Source: Streptomyces sp. NRRL WC-3549
GTDB lineage: Bacteria > Actinomycetota > Actinomycetes > Streptomycetales > Streptomycetaceae
DNA length: 15,525 nucleotides
Direction of reading: 5' to 3'
Assembly: GCF_000721935.1 (NCBI RefSeq)
Contig: NZ_KL585391.1
Location: 92,486 to 108,010 of the forward strand
This document shows positions 8,880 to 15,348 of this stretch, piece after piece (the stretch's first letter is position 1; each line of letters starts with the position of its first letter). The notes below the pieces were generated by a model that was not told the origin of the DNA, did no database searches, and saw only the letters and a program-made list of their open reading frames with translations. The translations under genes were made by a program, and so were the position numbers.

Positions 8880-9461
8880 TCAGCCCCCGTAGGGACGCCG
8901 CGCCCTGGCCTCGCGCAGGGCCAGGCCCCACCAGAGGAGCTGGTCCAGCAGCCTCGTGGCCGCCGCCTCCGCGGGGGCCGGGTCCTTGAGGGCGCCCCGG
9001 TCGTCGAAGAGGGTGCCCGCCTGGTGGAAGGAGACGGTGTCGCGCACGGAGACGACGTGCAGTTCCGCGAAGACCTGGCGCAGGTGCTCGACGGCCCGCA
9101 GCCCCCCGGAGATCCCGCCGTACGAGACGAAGGCCACGGGTTTGGCCTGCCACTCGGTGCGGTGCCGGTCGATGAGGTGCTTCAGCGGGGCCGGGTAGGA
9201 GTGGTTGTACTCGGGCGTCAGTACGACGAAGGCGTCGGCCCGGTCCAGCCGGGCCTCGATGCCGACGGGCCGGGGGACGGACGGGGGTTCGGAGTCGGCG
9301 GTGTCGATCAGGTCCGTCTCGATGTCCGGGTGCCCGGCCGTGCGGGAGAGGAACCACTCGGCGACGACCGGGCCGAAGCGACCCTCACGGTTGCTGCCGA
9401 GGATGACGGCCACCTTCAGCGCGGCGTCGGACGGAAGTGGACGGGCTGGGGTGAGGTCCAT
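8880..9461 (-). CDS. NADPH-dependent FMN reductase family protein
   Basis: A 193-residue flavodoxin-fold reductase of the NADPH-dependent FMN reductase family. It probably uses NAD(P)H to reduce FMN, quinones, azo compounds or metal ions; the natural substrate is not visible. The phosphate-binding loop is VAVILGSNREGRFGP (17-31), followed by LTPEYNHSYPAPLKHLIDR (81-99) and VSYGGISGGLRAVEHLR (112-128), both typical of the family. The chosen start is ATG 9459-9461 (MDLTPARPLP), with GAGG only 3 nt upstream. A GTG 15 bp earlier (VSLRRM) is nearly as good, so the start is uncertain. It diverges from the aminotransferase gene, with a near-perfect palindrome in the 71-bp gap. Confidence 0.9.
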   Translation of the reverse strand: MDLTPARPLPSDAALKVAVILGSNREGRFGPVVAEWFLSRTAGHPDIETDLIDTADSEPPSVPRPVGIEARLDRADAFVVLTPEYNHSYPAPLKHLIDRHRTEWQAKPVAFVSYGGISGGLRAVEHLRQVFAELHVVSVRDTVSFHQAGTLFDDRGALKDPAPAEAAATRLLDQLLWWGLALREARARRPYGG

Positions 9462-9478
9462 GCGCCTCAGGCTCACAC

Positions 9479-9494
9479 CTCGACCATGGTTGAG
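9479..9494. promoter_or_regulatory. Near-perfect 16-bp palindrome in a divergent promoter region
   Basis: CTCGACCATGGTTGAG pairs with itself over all 8 positions, counting one G-T wobble. It lies between the FMN reductase and aminotransferase starts, where an operator serving one or both genes would be expected. The repressor is unknown. Confidence 0.4.
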
Positions 9495-9519
9495 ATCAAG
9501 TCCGGCCCACCGCACCCCC

Positions 9520-9525
9520 TACCGT
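9520..9525 (+). promoter_or_regulatory. Candidate -10 box for leaderless aminotransferase transcript
   Basis: TACCGT, then 7 nt (GGGCCGT) and ATG 9533-9535. No Shine-Dalgarno sequence is visible. A TTGAGA at 9490 is too far away (24 nt) to be a normal -35 element. Confidence 0.4.
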
Positions 9526-9532
9526 GGGCCGT

Positions 9533-10327
9533 ATGACGACTCCCGCGCCCCCGCCGCACGTCGAGATGAACGGCCGCCCCGCGACCGCGGAGGATCTGCG
9601 CGTCCCCGCCTTCTCCGGCTTCGGCCACTTCACCGCCCTGCAGGTCCGCGACCGGGAGGTGCGCGGCCTCGGCCTCCATCTGGACCGGCTGGACGCGGCC
9701 AACCGCGAGCTGTTCGGCCTACCCCTGGACGGGGGGCGCGTCCGGGCGCTGGTCGGGCACGCGCTGGACGGCGCCGGGGTGCGGGACGCGTCGGTGCGGG
9801 TCCACGGCTATCTGCCGCCGGACCACCCGGAGACCGCCGTGATGGTGACGGTCGGCGCACCGGCCCACCTGTCCGCCGCCCCGCAGGCCCTGATGTCCGT
9901 CCCCTTCGCGCGCACCCTCCCCCAGGTGAAGCGGCCGGGCGAGTTCGGCCAGACCTACTACCGCAGGCGGGCCCGGCGTTCGGGGTTCGACGAGGCGCTG
10001 CTGACGGCTCCCGGCGGTGTGGTGACCGAGGGCGCCGTCACCAACGTCGGCTTCTGGGACGGCGCGTCGGTGGTGTGGCCGGACGCCCCACTGCTGACCG
10101 GTGTGACGATGGCGCTCCTGGAGGACGGACTGGCGCGGTCGGGCCGCCCCACGGCGCGGCGGCCGGTGACGCTGGAGGGCCTGGGCGCCTTCCGGGCGGC
10201 GTTCGTCAGCAACTCGCAGGGCATCGCCCCGGTCCACCGGATCGACGACACCTCCTTCGCGGTCGACGAGGCCCTGATGAAGGACCTGGACCAGGCGTAC
10301 GCGGACGCGCCCCGGGCAGGTGTCTGA
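9533..10327 (+). CDS. Class IV aminotransferase (branched-chain/D-amino acid/ADC lyase type)
   Basis: A 264-residue fold-type IV PLP enzyme. The probable Schiff-base lysine is K133 in LPQVKRPGEFGQTYYRRRA. It is followed by GFDEALLTAPGGVVTEGAVTN, where E166 takes the usual place near the PLP ring nitrogen, and by the phosphate-binding PLLTGVTM. A late FVSNSQGIAPVHRID replaces the SS-x-G-x-x-P-V pattern of most relatives. The family includes branched-chain and D-amino-acid aminotransferases and aminodeoxychorismate lyase (PabC). I cannot choose among them, and no biosynthetic neighbours help. ATG 9533 is preferred over GTG 9524 because TACCGT lies 7 nt before it and neither start has a ribosome site. 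The DUF5990 gene starts 2 bp after the stop. Confidence 0.92.
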   Translation: MTTPAPPPHVEMNGRPATAEDLRVPAFSGFGHFTALQVRDREVRGLGLHLDRLDAANRELFGLPLDGGRVRALVGHALDGAGVRDASVRVHGYLPPDHPETAVMVTVGAPAHLSAAPQALMSVPFARTLPQVKRPGEFGQTYYRRRARRSGFDEALLTAPGGVVTEGAVTNVGFWDGASVVWPDAPLLTGVTMALLEDGLARSGRPTARRPVTLEGLGAFRAAFVSNSQGIAPVHRIDDTSFAVDEALMKDLDQAYADAPRAGV

Positions 10328-10329
10328 CC

Positions 10330-10809
10330 GTGCCGGACCGGAGCCCTCTGCAGATCCGTATCGAGGCGACACACCTCCCCGGCCGCACCTGGCCCCCCGG
10401 CCCCGACTCCCCCGGCCGCGACGACGTCCACGTGGGCGTGCAGCGCAAGGACAGCCCCGGAGAGCTGCTCGGCCCGTGTCCCGCGGACGCCCCCGCGGTC
10501 TCCTGGACCCTGGACTGCACGGCCCTGTCCGCCCCGGAGGGCGTCGAGGTGTCGGGACCGTACGTCCAGAACCGGATGGGCGGGCGCTTCGTCTACCTGT
10601 CCTGGGGCACGGTGGACGGGACCGGCCTCTTCAGCATGTTCCGGCGCGCGAAGCTGATGATGGCCGATGTCGACCCGGACGTCCTCGGCGACGCGGTCCG
10701 CTCCGGCCGCCTGACCGCCCGGCTGCGGCTGAGCGACGGGGCGGGGCGGCCCCGGTGCGCCCGGGTGCGTCCGCCGGACGTCGAGTGGTCCGCCACGGAC
10801 CTGACATGA
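10330..10809 (+). CDS. DUF5990 family protein
   Basis: A 159-residue protein of an uncharacterised actinobacterial family (DUF5990). It has no signal peptide or membrane segment and is probably cytoplasmic. Family-like segments are LQIRIEATHLPGRT (7-20), VHVGVQRKDSPGELLG (33-48), VSGPYVQNRMGGRFVYLSWG (74-93), FSMFRRAKLMMADV (101-114) and the ending RVRPPDVEWSA. No catalytic motif can be proposed. GTG 10330 begins 2 bp after the aminotransferase stop, with no separate ribosome site, so translation is probably coupled to that gene. A strong terminator starts 2 bp after its stop codon, so the two genes appear to form a complete transcription unit. Confidence 0.85.
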   Translation: MPDRSPLQIRIEATHLPGRTWPPGPDSPGRDDVHVGVQRKDSPGELLGPCPADAPAVSWTLDCTALSAPEGVEVSGPYVQNRMGGRFVYLSWGTVDGTGLFSMFRRAKLMMADVDPDVLGDAVRSGRLTARLRLSDGAGRPRCARVRPPDVEWSATDLT

Positions 10810-10810
10810 C

Positions 10811-10853
10811 ATCGCCCTCACCGGTCCGGGGGGGGTGAACCGGTGAGGGCGAT
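10811..10853 (+). terminator. Strong terminator hairpin after the aminotransferase-DUF5990 unit
   Basis: ATCGCCCTCACCGGT (10811-10825) pairs perfectly over 15 bp with ACCGGTGAGGGCGAT (10839-10853). The 13-nt loop is mostly G. It starts directly after the DUF5990 stop codon. Confidence 0.85.
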
Positions 10854-10927
10854 CGCCGTGGGGCGGCGGGGGGGTGCCGTCCCGTGGGGGGTGTCTTCCG
10901 TGTGCCCGGGCCACGCCACCTCATTCG

Positions 10928-10943
10928 TGTGACCTGCGTCACA
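10928..10943 (+). promoter_or_regulatory. Candidate Crp (cAMP receptor protein) operator
   Basis: TGTGACCTGCGTCACA is a perfect dyad that matches the CRP pattern TGTGA-N6-TCACA and the pattern described for Streptomyces Crp, GTG-N6-GNCAC. It lies about 200 bp before the exported-protein gene and after the strong terminator of the previous unit, so it most likely serves the exported protein and sortase. Confidence 0.55.
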
Positions 10944-10947
10944 TTTC

Positions 10948-10964
10948 GGTGAGGGGTCGTCACC
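10948..10964 (+). promoter_or_regulatory. Second GTGA/TCAC dyad next to the Crp-like site
   Basis: GGTGA (10948-10952) and TCACC (10960-10964) form an inverted repeat with a 7-nt centre, one base longer than in the first dyad. It may be a weaker second binding site or chance. The rest of 10965-11144 is GC-rich leader with short imperfect hairpins and no gene that I can support. Confidence 0.3.
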
Positions 10965-11144
10965 CGTTCGGCACCGGCACGCCCCGACGGCCCTCGGAGC
11001 GGCCACGACCTGGGCCGGCCCGAGGCCGGTGACGCGGCCGGGGCCTCCGGACGGGTGAAGGCCGAACGGCCGTCAACGTGCGGCGGGCCATCGCCCGGCG
11101 TTGTCTGGGACGCAGGACACATCCGTCTGCCCGGAGGATTTCGC

Positions 11145-11762
11145 ATGCGCAGCCCCGCCCGCCTCGTGACCGGCACCGCCGCCGCGGCCCTCACCGCCGC
11201 CGCGCTCGGCCTCGCCACCGCCCCGACCGTGTACGCGGACGGACTCGGCAGACCGGGGCGCACCACGGCGACCGCCGCACCGGACGCCGGGGAGTGCCGC
11301 GCCGGCTCCGCGGCGGCCGAGGACGCCGCGCTCCTCTGCGACGAAGGAGACGAAGGAGACGAAGGAGACGAAGGAGCGGCACCGGAAGAGGAGGCGGCCG
11401 AACTGGGCGCCGGCTCCTCCCCCTGGTCCGGGGCGGACGAAGGGGAGGAAGGGGACGAGGGAGCGGCCTCCCTGACCGGAGCGAAGCCCGGGACGGGCAC
11501 CTGGCCCCAGCCCGGAACCGACCCCGGGACGGGCACCCGGCCCGAGCCGGGAACCGACCCCGGACCGGGCAAGCCGCCGGTGACCCGGCCCGCGCCCACC
11601 CCCACCGAGCGGCCTTCCGGCCACGTCAGGACGGGGATCGGCGGGAGCGCCGCACCCGACACCGCCCAACTGGCCGTGGGCGGCGGCCTCCTCGGCGTGG
11701 CGGCCGTCGGCGGTGTGTGGCTCGCCCGGCGGGGCCGCACGCCGGACACCCGGGGCGTCTGA
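11145..11762 (+). CDS. Small exported acidic protein with C-terminal sorting-like tail (probable sortase substrate)
   Basis: A 205-residue protein of unknown function. ATG 11145 has GGAGG 7 nt upstream. An N-terminal signal peptide (MRSPARLVTG then an Ala/Leu-rich core) is probably cut after TVYA (about 31). The mature part has two cysteines (C51, C65), a run of four DEG units (66-77), a second acidic patch (98-106), and a Pro/Gly/Thr repeat (114-146, unit PGTGTxPxPGTD) resembling a wall-spanning linker. The C-terminus has GHVRTGIGG (159-167), a hydrophobic helix (about 175-194) and a basic tail (RRGR, 195-198), the arrangement of a sortase substrate but without LPXTG. The class F sortase gene starts 22 bp after its stop, so anchoring of this protein by that enzyme is a reasonable inference. 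Confidence 0.85.
   Translation: MRSPARLVTGTAAAALTAAALGLATAPTVYADGLGRPGRTTATAAPDAGECRAGSAAAEDAALLCDEGDEGDEGDEGAAPEEEAAELGAGSSPWSGADEGEEGDEGAASLTGAKPGTGTWPQPGTDPGTGTRPEPGTDPGPGKPPVTRPAPTPTERPSGHVRTGIGGSAAPDTAQLAVGGGLLGVAAVGGVWLARRGRTPDTRGV
11341..11376 (+). repeat. Four perfect 9-bp tandem repeats coding for (DEG)n
   Basis: ACGAAGGAG occurs four times in a row without change, in frame with the exported-protein gene. Copy-number changes keep the reading frame and would lengthen or shorten the acidic stretch by three residues per copy. Confidence 0.95.
11485..11570 (+). repeat. Degenerate 36-bp repeat coding for a Pro/Gly/Thr linker
   Basis: A roughly 36-bp unit coding for PGTGTxPxPGTD is present twice, with a third partial copy (PGPGKPP). 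It forms the linker before the sorting-like tail of the exported protein. Confidence 0.75.
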
Positions 11763-11784
11763 CGGGGCGGGTGAGGACGACGCC

Positions 11785-12417
11785 GTGGACCGTACGACGC
11801 TCAGGGCCCGGGCCTGGACCGCGGGGATCGCCGCGCTGTGCGGGCTCTGGTTCGTGCAGAACGGCGCGCCGGAGCGGCTCGTCGCCCCGCAGCCGTCGGC
11901 CTCGGAGGCGTTCGCCGCGGACCCCGGGCCCCGGGCGGGCTCGGCCGTCGTCGCGCCGCTGCGCTCCTCCGAACCCGTCCGCATCCGCATTCCGCGCATC
12001 GGTGTGGACGCGCCCATGACCCGGCTCGGCCTGGGCGCGGACGGCAGCCTGGACGTACCGCCGGCCGAGGACCGCAACCTCGCGGGCTGGTTCGGGAACG
12101 GCACCCCGCCCGGCGCGCAGGGCACCGCGATCGTGGCCGGCCACGTCGACAACGCGGAGGGGCCGGCCGTCTTCTACCTGCTGGGTTCCCTGAAGAAGGG
12201 GGCGGCGGTGGAGATCGACCGGCGGGACGGCCGCACCGCGGTCTTCACCGTCGACGCGGTGGAGGTGTACGACAACGACGCCTTCCCCGACGAGCGGGTC
12301 TACGGCGCCTCGGCGGACGCCACCCTGCGCCTGATCACCTGCGGGGGCGGCTACACCCGCGAGACCGGCTACCAGGGGAACGTGGTGGCGTACGCCCACC
12401 TCGCCGAGGTGCGGTGA
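11785..12417 (+). CDS. Class F sortase (cell-wall protein transpeptidase)
   Basis: A 210-residue sortase, a membrane-attached extracytoplasmic cysteine transpeptidase that joins exported proteins to peptidoglycan. Catalytic residues are visible: H120 in IVAGHVDN, C186 in LITCGGGY and R192 in TRETGY. The N-terminus has one hydrophobic segment (AGIAALCGLWFV, 13-24) acting as anchor, then a Pro/Ala-rich stretch, then the barrel from VRIRIPRIGVDAPM (65-78). The short single-anchor form and the TCGGGYTRETGY active site suit class F rather than the class E enzymes that process chaplins. The start is GTG 11785 with GAGG 8 nt upstream; an in-frame GTG at 11713 overlapping the previous gene is less likely. 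The probable substrate is encoded directly upstream. Confidence 0.92.
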   Translation: MDRTTLRARAWTAGIAALCGLWFVQNGAPERLVAPQPSASEAFAADPGPRAGSAVVAPLRSSEPVRIRIPRIGVDAPMTRLGLGADGSLDVPPAEDRNLAGWFGNGTPPGAQGTAIVAGHVDNAEGPAVFYLLGSLKKGAAVEIDRRDGRTAVFTVDAVEVYDNDAFPDERVYGASADATLRLITCGGGYTRETGYQGNVVAYAHLAEVR

Positions 12418-12427
12418 CCCCTGACGT

Positions 12428-12444
12428 ACCGCCGGGCCGGCGGT
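12428..12444. terminator. Compact hairpin between convergent sortase and TSUP genes
   Basis: ACCGCCG (12428-12434) and CGGCGGT (12438-12444) pair perfectly around a 3-nt loop in the 28-bp gap between two stop codons. It probably works in both directions. Confidence 0.6.
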
Positions 12445-12445
12445 C

Positions 12446-13234
12446 TCAGGCCGTCCACTGGTCGAAGCCGAGCTTGGCCACCAGCGAGAACACCACGACC
12501 AGCAGGACCCCGCGCACGAAGCCGCTGCCCTTGCGGAGCGCCATCCGCGCACCGATCAGTCCGCCCGCCAGGTTGAACGCGGCCATCAGCGCGGCCGCCT
12601 GCCACAGCACACTGCCCTGGTAGGCGAACATCGCCAGCGCGCCGGCGTTGGTGCAGACGTTCACGATCTTGGCGGTGGCCGAGGCGGTGACCAGGTCGAG
12701 GTGGAGCACCGCCGTGAGGGCCAGCACCAGGAAGGTGCCCGTCCCCGGCCCGAACAGGCCGTCGTAGAAGCCGATGCCGCCGCCGACCAGCACGATCGCG
12801 GTGACCAGCCGGGCCCGGGTGACCTTCCGGTCCGTGCCGTCGCCCGCCGCGGCCCCGAAGGCCGGCCGCGCCAGGACGAAGGCCGCGACGGCCAGCAGTA
12901 CGACCATGATGACCGGACGCAGGACGTCGCTGCTGATGCCGGCGGCGAAGAAGGCACCGGCCATCGAGCCGGCCAGGGCCGTCAGTCCGATGCGCACGGC
13001 GGTGGCCACCTGGACCGGCGCCCTGCGGACGTAGGTGACGGCGGCGCCCGTGGTACCCACGATGGCGACCGCCTTGTTGGTGCCGAGCACATGGGCGGCC
13101 GGGACGTGCGGCAGGCCCAGCAGCAGGGCGGGCAGCAGGAGGAGTCCGCCGCCGCCCACCACCGCGTCGATCCAGCCCGCCGCGGCGGCGGCCAGGCACA
13201 GGAGGACGAGGGTGGTCAGGGTTATGTCGGGCAC
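12446..13234 (-). CDS. TSUP-family (TauE/SafE) membrane permease
   Basis: A 262-residue integral membrane protein of the sulfite exporter TauE/SafE (TSUP) family, with about eight hydrophobic segments in two similar halves. The first half has AGWIDAVVGGGGLLLLPALL (19-38) and the family's GTNK (51-54). The second half has VGGGIGFYDGLFGPGTGTF, then ATAKIVNVCTNAGAL. Family members move sulfite, sulfoacetate, taurine-related or other organosulfur anions across the cytoplasmic membrane; the substrate here is unknown, and no sulfur gene lies beside it. The start is GTG 13232-13234, with no convincing ribosome site. TAGGGT lies 6 nt upstream, which suggests a leaderless mRNA. The basic loop at about 130-145 separates the halves. 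Confidence 0.93.
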   Translation of the reverse strand: MPDITLTTLVLLCLAAAAAGWIDAVVGGGGLLLLPALLLGLPHVPAAHVLGTNKAVAIVGTTGAAVTYVRRAPVQVATAVRIGLTALAGSMAGAFFAAGISSDVLRPVIMVVLLAVAAFVLARPAFGAAAGDGTDRKVTRARLVTAIVLVGGGIGFYDGLFGPGTGTFLVLALTAVLHLDLVTASATAKIVNVCTNAGALAMFAYQGSVLWQAAALMAAFNLAGGLIGARMALRKGSGFVRGVLLVVVFSLVAKLGFDQWTA

Positions 13235-13240
13235 GGGGTG

Positions 13241-13271
13241 ACCCTAGGCATGCGATAGGTGCCTCGTCCAA
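13241..13271 (-). promoter_or_regulatory. Candidate promoter for leaderless TSUP transcript
   Basis: On the minus strand TTGGAC (13266-13271) and TAGGGT (13241-13246) are 19 bp apart, and the GTG start follows the second box by 6 nt. The spacing is slightly long for a principal sigma factor. Confidence 0.4.
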
Positions 13272-13349
13272 CCAGTGGGTCGGTGACCTCCGGCAGGCGC
13301 CGGGGCGCCGCGCACCCGGTCCGGGCGGGCGGCACGGACGGTGCCGTGG

Positions 13350-13379
13350 CGGCGGCGCGCGGTCTCCCCCGCGCCGCCG
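13350..13379 (-). terminator. Terminator hairpin after the VOC gene
   Basis: CGGCGGCGCG (13350-13359) pairs perfectly with CGCGCCGCCG (13370-13379) around a 10-nt loop, 15 bp after the VOC stop codon. A smaller hairpin, GGCAC/GTGCC, follows at 13331-13345. Confidence 0.65.
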
Positions 13380-13394
13380 GCCGCCCGCGCGGTC

Positions 13395-13817
13395 TCAGCT
13401 CCGCGGGCCGTCCGCGGCGGCCTGCGGGTCCATCCACACGACCTCCCAGATGTGGTGGTCCGGGTCCTGGAAGGAGCGGCCGTACATGAAGCCCATGTCC
13501 ATGGGGTCGTTGGCCGGGGCCCCGCCGGAGGCGAGCGCGGCGTCGGCCAGCTCGTCGACCCGGGCGCGGCTCTCGGCGCTCAGGGCGATGAGGACCTCGG
13601 TGGTCCTCCCGGCGTCGGCGATCTCCTTCTTGGTGAACTCCTTGAAGCGCGGCTCGCTGATGAGCATCGCGTAGATGGTGTCGCTGATGACCATGCAGGC
13701 CGTCGTGTCGTCGCTGAACTGCGGGTTGAAGCCGAAGCCGAGCTTCCCGAAGAAGCCCTTCGTCACCTCCAGGTCCTTGACCGGCAGGTTCACGAAGATC
13801 ATCTGAGGTGTGGTCAT
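13395..13817 (-). CDS. VOC superfamily (glyoxalase/extradiol dioxygenase fold) protein
   Basis: A 140-residue vicinal-oxygen-chelate protein with the two beta-alpha-beta-beta-beta modules of the fold. The first has MIFVNLPVKDLEVTKGFFGKLGF (6-28) and NPQFSDDTTACMVISDTIYAML; the second has TEVLIALSAESRARVDEL (73-90) and GFMYGRSFQDPDHHIWEVVWMDP (109-131). E125 in the last segment could be a metal ligand, but the first strand has N10 where many glyoxalases have histidine, so activity cannot be assumed. The family includes lactoylglutathione lyases, resistance proteins and many uncharacterised members. The start is ATG 13815-13817, with GAGGGAG 4 nt upstream. An open frame reaching to 13913 adds an unrelated Arg-rich N-terminus and is rejected. 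The gene has its own terminator. Confidence 0.92.
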   Translation of the reverse strand: MTTPQMIFVNLPVKDLEVTKGFFGKLGFGFNPQFSDDTTACMVISDTIYAMLISEPRFKEFTKKEIADAGRTTEVLIALSAESRARVDELADAALASGGAPANDPMDMGFMYGRSFQDPDHHIWEVVWMDPQAAADGPRS

Positions 13818-13946
13818 GGTTCTCCCTCTTCCGTTCCGGCACGTCGTGCGCGCTCCGCGGCACCGTGTTCGAGTGCTTTCGAGAGGTAGACGATCGTGGC
13901 GGGCGCGACTCATCGGTCCCGGGAAGAGACATACGCCCCCTCGGTC

Positions 13947-13969
13947 CCGGGCGCCCGTTGTGCGCCCGG
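13947..13969 (-). terminator. Terminator hairpin after the ArsR/DUF5937 regulator
   Basis: CCGGGCGC (13947-13954) pairs perfectly with GCGCCCGG (13962-13969) around a 7-nt loop and abuts the regulator's stop codon. It suggests that the regulator and the VOC gene are transcribed separately. Confidence 0.65.
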
Positions 13970-14983
13970 TCAGGACAGGGCGAGCGGGGCGGCCCCGCCC
14001 CGGAGGAGGGAGGCGCCCAGCGGGGTGAGCGTGTGCAGAACCGATCCGCCGTGCCGCAGGCTCAGCAGCAGGCCCGCCTCGCGCAGGACGCAGGCGTGCT
14101 GGCTGGCCGAGGCGAGGGACACCCCGGTCCTGAGGGCCAGCTCGCTCGTCGTGCAGCCGTTGCCCACGGCCTGGAGGACGGCGGAGCGGGTGTGGCCCAC
14201 GAGCCGCCCGAGCCAGGGGCCCGGCTCGGCGGACGCCGGGGCCGCCGGGTGGGTGACCGGGTAGACGAGGACCGGCGGCAGGTCCGGGTCCCGGTAGACG
14301 ACCGGGGCGCCCCGGCAGAAGAACGACGGTTGCAGCAGCAGTCCCCGCCCGTCCAGCCGCAGGTCGCGGTCGACGGGGTAGTCCGCCTCCAGCACCGGCC
14401 GGCGCCAGCGGATCATGGACGGCAGGGTGGCCAGCAGCTCCTCCGCCCCGCCGTCCAGCAGAGCACGGCCCCGGACCGCCCGGTCGGCCTCGACACTGGC
14501 CCGGATGTGCGCCCAGTACGGCTCGACGGCGGCCCGGTGGTAGCCGCGCAGGGCGCCGATGAGACGGCCCAGCGGCTCGGCGCGCCCCTCGGCGAGCGCG
14601 TCCAGCAGCGCGGTGGGCGGCCGTCCGCCCGGCTGCCGTGACCGGGGGGCGCTCCTGGCCAGCAGCGCCAGTTCGCCGCGGAGCCGGTCCGCCGGGGTGT
14701 CGCGCAGCGCCTCCATTCCGGCGTCGAGGCCGAATGGCTCGGCGCCTTCCCGCGAGGGCGTCAGGAAGTCCGGGAAATAGCCGCGGGGCGGCACGAGCGC
14801 GGACAGCAGACGTGCTTCACCATTCAGCCGGGCCCGGGATTCCGCCCGCCATTTCCCGAAGACCGAGGAACCGCGCCGGTCCCGCAGCCGGTGGAAACTG
14901 AGAATGGTTTCCCACATTGCGTCCGGCCTGGCGGCCATCCGGACCCTGGAAAGGTCCTCCCCGGACATATGGATACGCAGCAC
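13970..14983 (-). CDS. ArsR-type winged-helix regulator with N-terminal DUF5937 domain
   Basis: A 337-residue predicted cytoplasmic DNA-binding regulator. The N-terminal two-thirds match the DUF5937 type found with ArsR-like domains in actinomycetes (MLRIHMSGEDLSRVRMAARP, then AMWETILSFHRLRDRRG). The C-terminal 79 residues (from about 259) form the winged helix: GHTRSAVLQAVGNGCTTSEL, LALRTGVSLASASQHACVL and LREAGLLLSLRHGGSVLHTL. The helix-turn-helix lies at about 278-302. No metal-binding cysteine pair is visible, so it is unlikely to sense metal as ArsR does. The start is GTG 14981-14983, with a G-rich stretch (AGGTGGGGG) 4 nt upstream; an open frame to 15022 adds only a low-complexity tail. 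Its targets are unknown, and a divergently transcribed gene beyond the window is a common arrangement. Confidence 0.88.
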   Translation of the reverse strand: MLRIHMSGEDLSRVRMAARPDAMWETILSFHRLRDRRGSSVFGKWRAESRARLNGEARLLSALVPPRGYFPDFLTPSREGAEPFGLDAGMEALRDTPADRLRGELALLARSAPRSRQPGGRPPTALLDALAEGRAEPLGRLIGALRGYHRAAVEPYWAHIRASVEADRAVRGRALLDGGAEELLATLPSMIRWRRPVLEADYPVDRDLRLDGRGLLLQPSFFCRGAPVVYRDPDLPPVLVYPVTHPAAPASAEPGPWLGRLVGHTRSAVLQAVGNGCTTSELALRTGVSLASASQHACVLREAGLLLSLRHGGSVLHTLTPLGASLLRGGAAPLALS

Positions 14984-15022
14984 CGAACCCCCACCTGTTG
15001 CACCCGCAATCGCCCCCATCAA

Positions 15023-15051
15023 AGGGTATGCATATCGTCACAGGAGGTCAC
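15023..15051 (-). promoter_or_regulatory. Candidate promoter of the ArsR/DUF5937 regulator
   Basis: On the minus strand GTGACC (15046-15051) and TACCCT (15023-15028) are separated by 17 bp, about 40 bp before the GTG start. Both boxes are partial matches to the principal sigma consensus. Confidence 0.35.
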
Positions 15052-15259
15052 CACGGGGTTTCGGCCAGAGTTGAAACCTCTCGCCCGCACCCCCGCCAGC
15101 CGAAAAGCTGTACGGCGTCGGGTGCGATTCCTTTCGTCACCGAAAGAGCGGGTGAGGGCCGTGGGGGGCTTCGCCCGTTCGGCGGAGGTGGCGGACGGAG
15201 CGGCTCCGCATCCGACGGGGGTAAGAGGGCCGGGCGTCACCGCCGGGTCCTCCGAGCCG

Positions 15260-15295
15260 GGTGCGGTCCATGGGTGGGGATCCATGGACCGCACC
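15260..15295. repeat. Perfect 14-bp inverted repeat
   Basis: GGTGCGGTCCATGG (15260-15273) and CCATGGACCGCACC (15282-15295) pair fully around an 8-nt centre. No gene end is next to it, so it may be a terminator of an unseen transcript or a binding site. Confidence 0.7.
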
Positions 15296-15348
15296 GCGGC
15301 CCGCGGGCGCCGGATTTGCTCGCCCAATGCGGTAAAGAAGCATCAGGG

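Noticed and set aside
11341..11570. CRISPR-like or other direct-repeat array
   Set aside because: The repeats are short, lack unique spacers and code in frame for protein repeats of the exported protein.
13818..13913. Upstream extension of the VOC protein
   Set aside because: It is Arg-rich with no family similarity, and a good ribosome site precedes the ATG at 13817.
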